The translations under genes and the position numbers were made by a program. Below, piece by piece: positions 31,890 to 32,018 of a stretch of 32,018 bases of DNA. The notes under the pieces were generated by a model. It saw only the letters and a list, made by a program, of their open reading frames with translations. It did not search any database and was not told the DNA's origin. Positions within the stretch are counted from its first letter, which is position 1. Every line of letters starts with the position of its first letter. Origin of the DNA: Candidatus Methylacidiphilales bacterium (GTDB lineage: Bacteria > Verrucomicrobiota > Verrucomicrobiia > Methylacidiphilales > JAAUTS01); contig JAQTNW010000042.1 of NCBI GenBank assembly GCA_028713655.1, forward strand, positions 1 to 32,018, read 5' to 3'.

Positions 31890-32018
31890 GCGGAAAAAGG
31901 GGTCAGTCGTCTTATCTTGACAAAACCCAGAAGGAATATAGACAGGTGATATGGCGCGGCAGGTCAGGATTGAGTTTGCGGGGGCCATTTATCATGTGAT
32001 GGCACGCGGGGATCGGCG
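31890..32018 (+). mobile_element. Left end of a RAYT/IS200-like element
   Basis: The stretch from about 31890 (GGAAAAAGGGGTCAG) up to the transposase start resembles, as I recall, the conserved leader found before Y1-type transposase genes in many genomes. It also contains a consensus TTGACA (31917-31922), but no -10 at the right distance. GTCAG and CTTGAC may form an imperfect terminal hairpin. The element runs off the window, so the right end cannot be seen and the exact left boundary is a guess. Confidence 0.5.
31951..32018 (+). CDS. REP-associated (Y1, IS200-like) transposase, N-terminus only
   Basis: Only 22 codons are inside the window: MARQVRIEFAGAIYHVMARGD and the start of what follows. 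The pattern of a short basic start, then A-x-Y-H-V-x-x-R-G, is the standard N-terminus of the Transposase_17 (Y1) domain used by RAYT proteins. The HUH motif and catalytic tyrosine lie beyond the edge. RAYTs are single-copy housekeeping-type transposases that handle REP hairpins in trans; hairpin repeats of that kind do occur in this window. Confidence 0.8.
   Translation, partial: MARQVRIEFAGAIYHVMARGDR

Noticed and set aside
31917-31945. TTGACA at 31917 as a full transposase promoter
   Set aside because: The nearest -10-like sequences are only 12-14 bp away, so no promoter was called.

Overview
The window reads as a GC-rich chromosome segment of a Gram-negative bacterium with an outer membrane: it encodes a TolC-type channel, an RND pump, a TonB-dependent receptor and an outer-membrane porin. 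The best guess is Verrucomicrobiota or a close relative. The reasons are the BBP2-like porin, the W-x-x-x-D-P helical-repeat protein, the YceD/CoaD/PrmC set, the many short dispersed intergenic repeats and the RAYT-type transposase at the right edge. This placement is inferred from gene style only. No rRNA, tRNA, CRISPR array or prophage was seen.

Layout. (1) 1-1844, minus strand: housekeeping genes prmC, coaD and a partial yceD. (2) 2019-2665: a kinase-fold gene that looks frameshifted. (3) 2744-6024, plus: a good promoter followed by fdhD and an overlapping FdhF/YdeP-type molybdopterin oxidoreductase. (4) 6355-13878, plus: an exported LolA-like protein, a TolC-like channel, a 47-codon remnant of a four-helix-bundle protein, an RND pump with no adaptor gene beside it, a DUF3592-Sel1 protein and a TolB-like propeller. 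(5) 14008-17827, minus: a phosphorelay operon made of a CBS-kinase-receiver-Hpt hybrid, a GYF_2-receiver-PATAN protein and a lone receiver. (6) 18070-20325, plus: a toxin-antitoxin pair, a decayed receiver tail on the other strand, a CHAD protein and KDPG aldolase. (7) 20577-26921, minus: a four-gene set of TonB-dependent receptor, YfiR-like periplasmic protein, CHASE8-like/HAMP/GAF hybrid kinase and receiver-kinase. (8) 27423-30135: a KDG-kinase-like gene and a porin, transcribed divergently. (9) 30132-31709, minus: a membrane-anchored helical-repeat protein sharing its stop region with the porin. (10) 31951 to the end: the start of a RAYT/IS200-like transposase.

How the genes fit together. 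KDG kinase and KDPG aldolase are consecutive steps of 2-keto-3-deoxygluconate breakdown, although they lie about 7 kb apart. FdhD sulfurates the molybdenum cofactor of formate-dehydrogenase-like enzymes, which matches its overlapping neighbour. The two signalling operons contain five kinase or receiver proteins, yet no DNA-binding or cyclic-di-GMP output domain. The most unusual block is the TonB receptor-YfiR-CHASE8 kinase cascade: it resembles the sensing half of the Pseudomonas YfiBNR system, but ends in phosphotransfer instead of a diguanylate cyclase.

Intergenic DNA carries several short repeat families found at more than one place in the window. One is a perfect 30-bp hairpin element present twice in full and once decayed. 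Another is an exact 43-bp duplicate. Two eight-G runs are present, and one fills the spacer of a good kdgK promoter.
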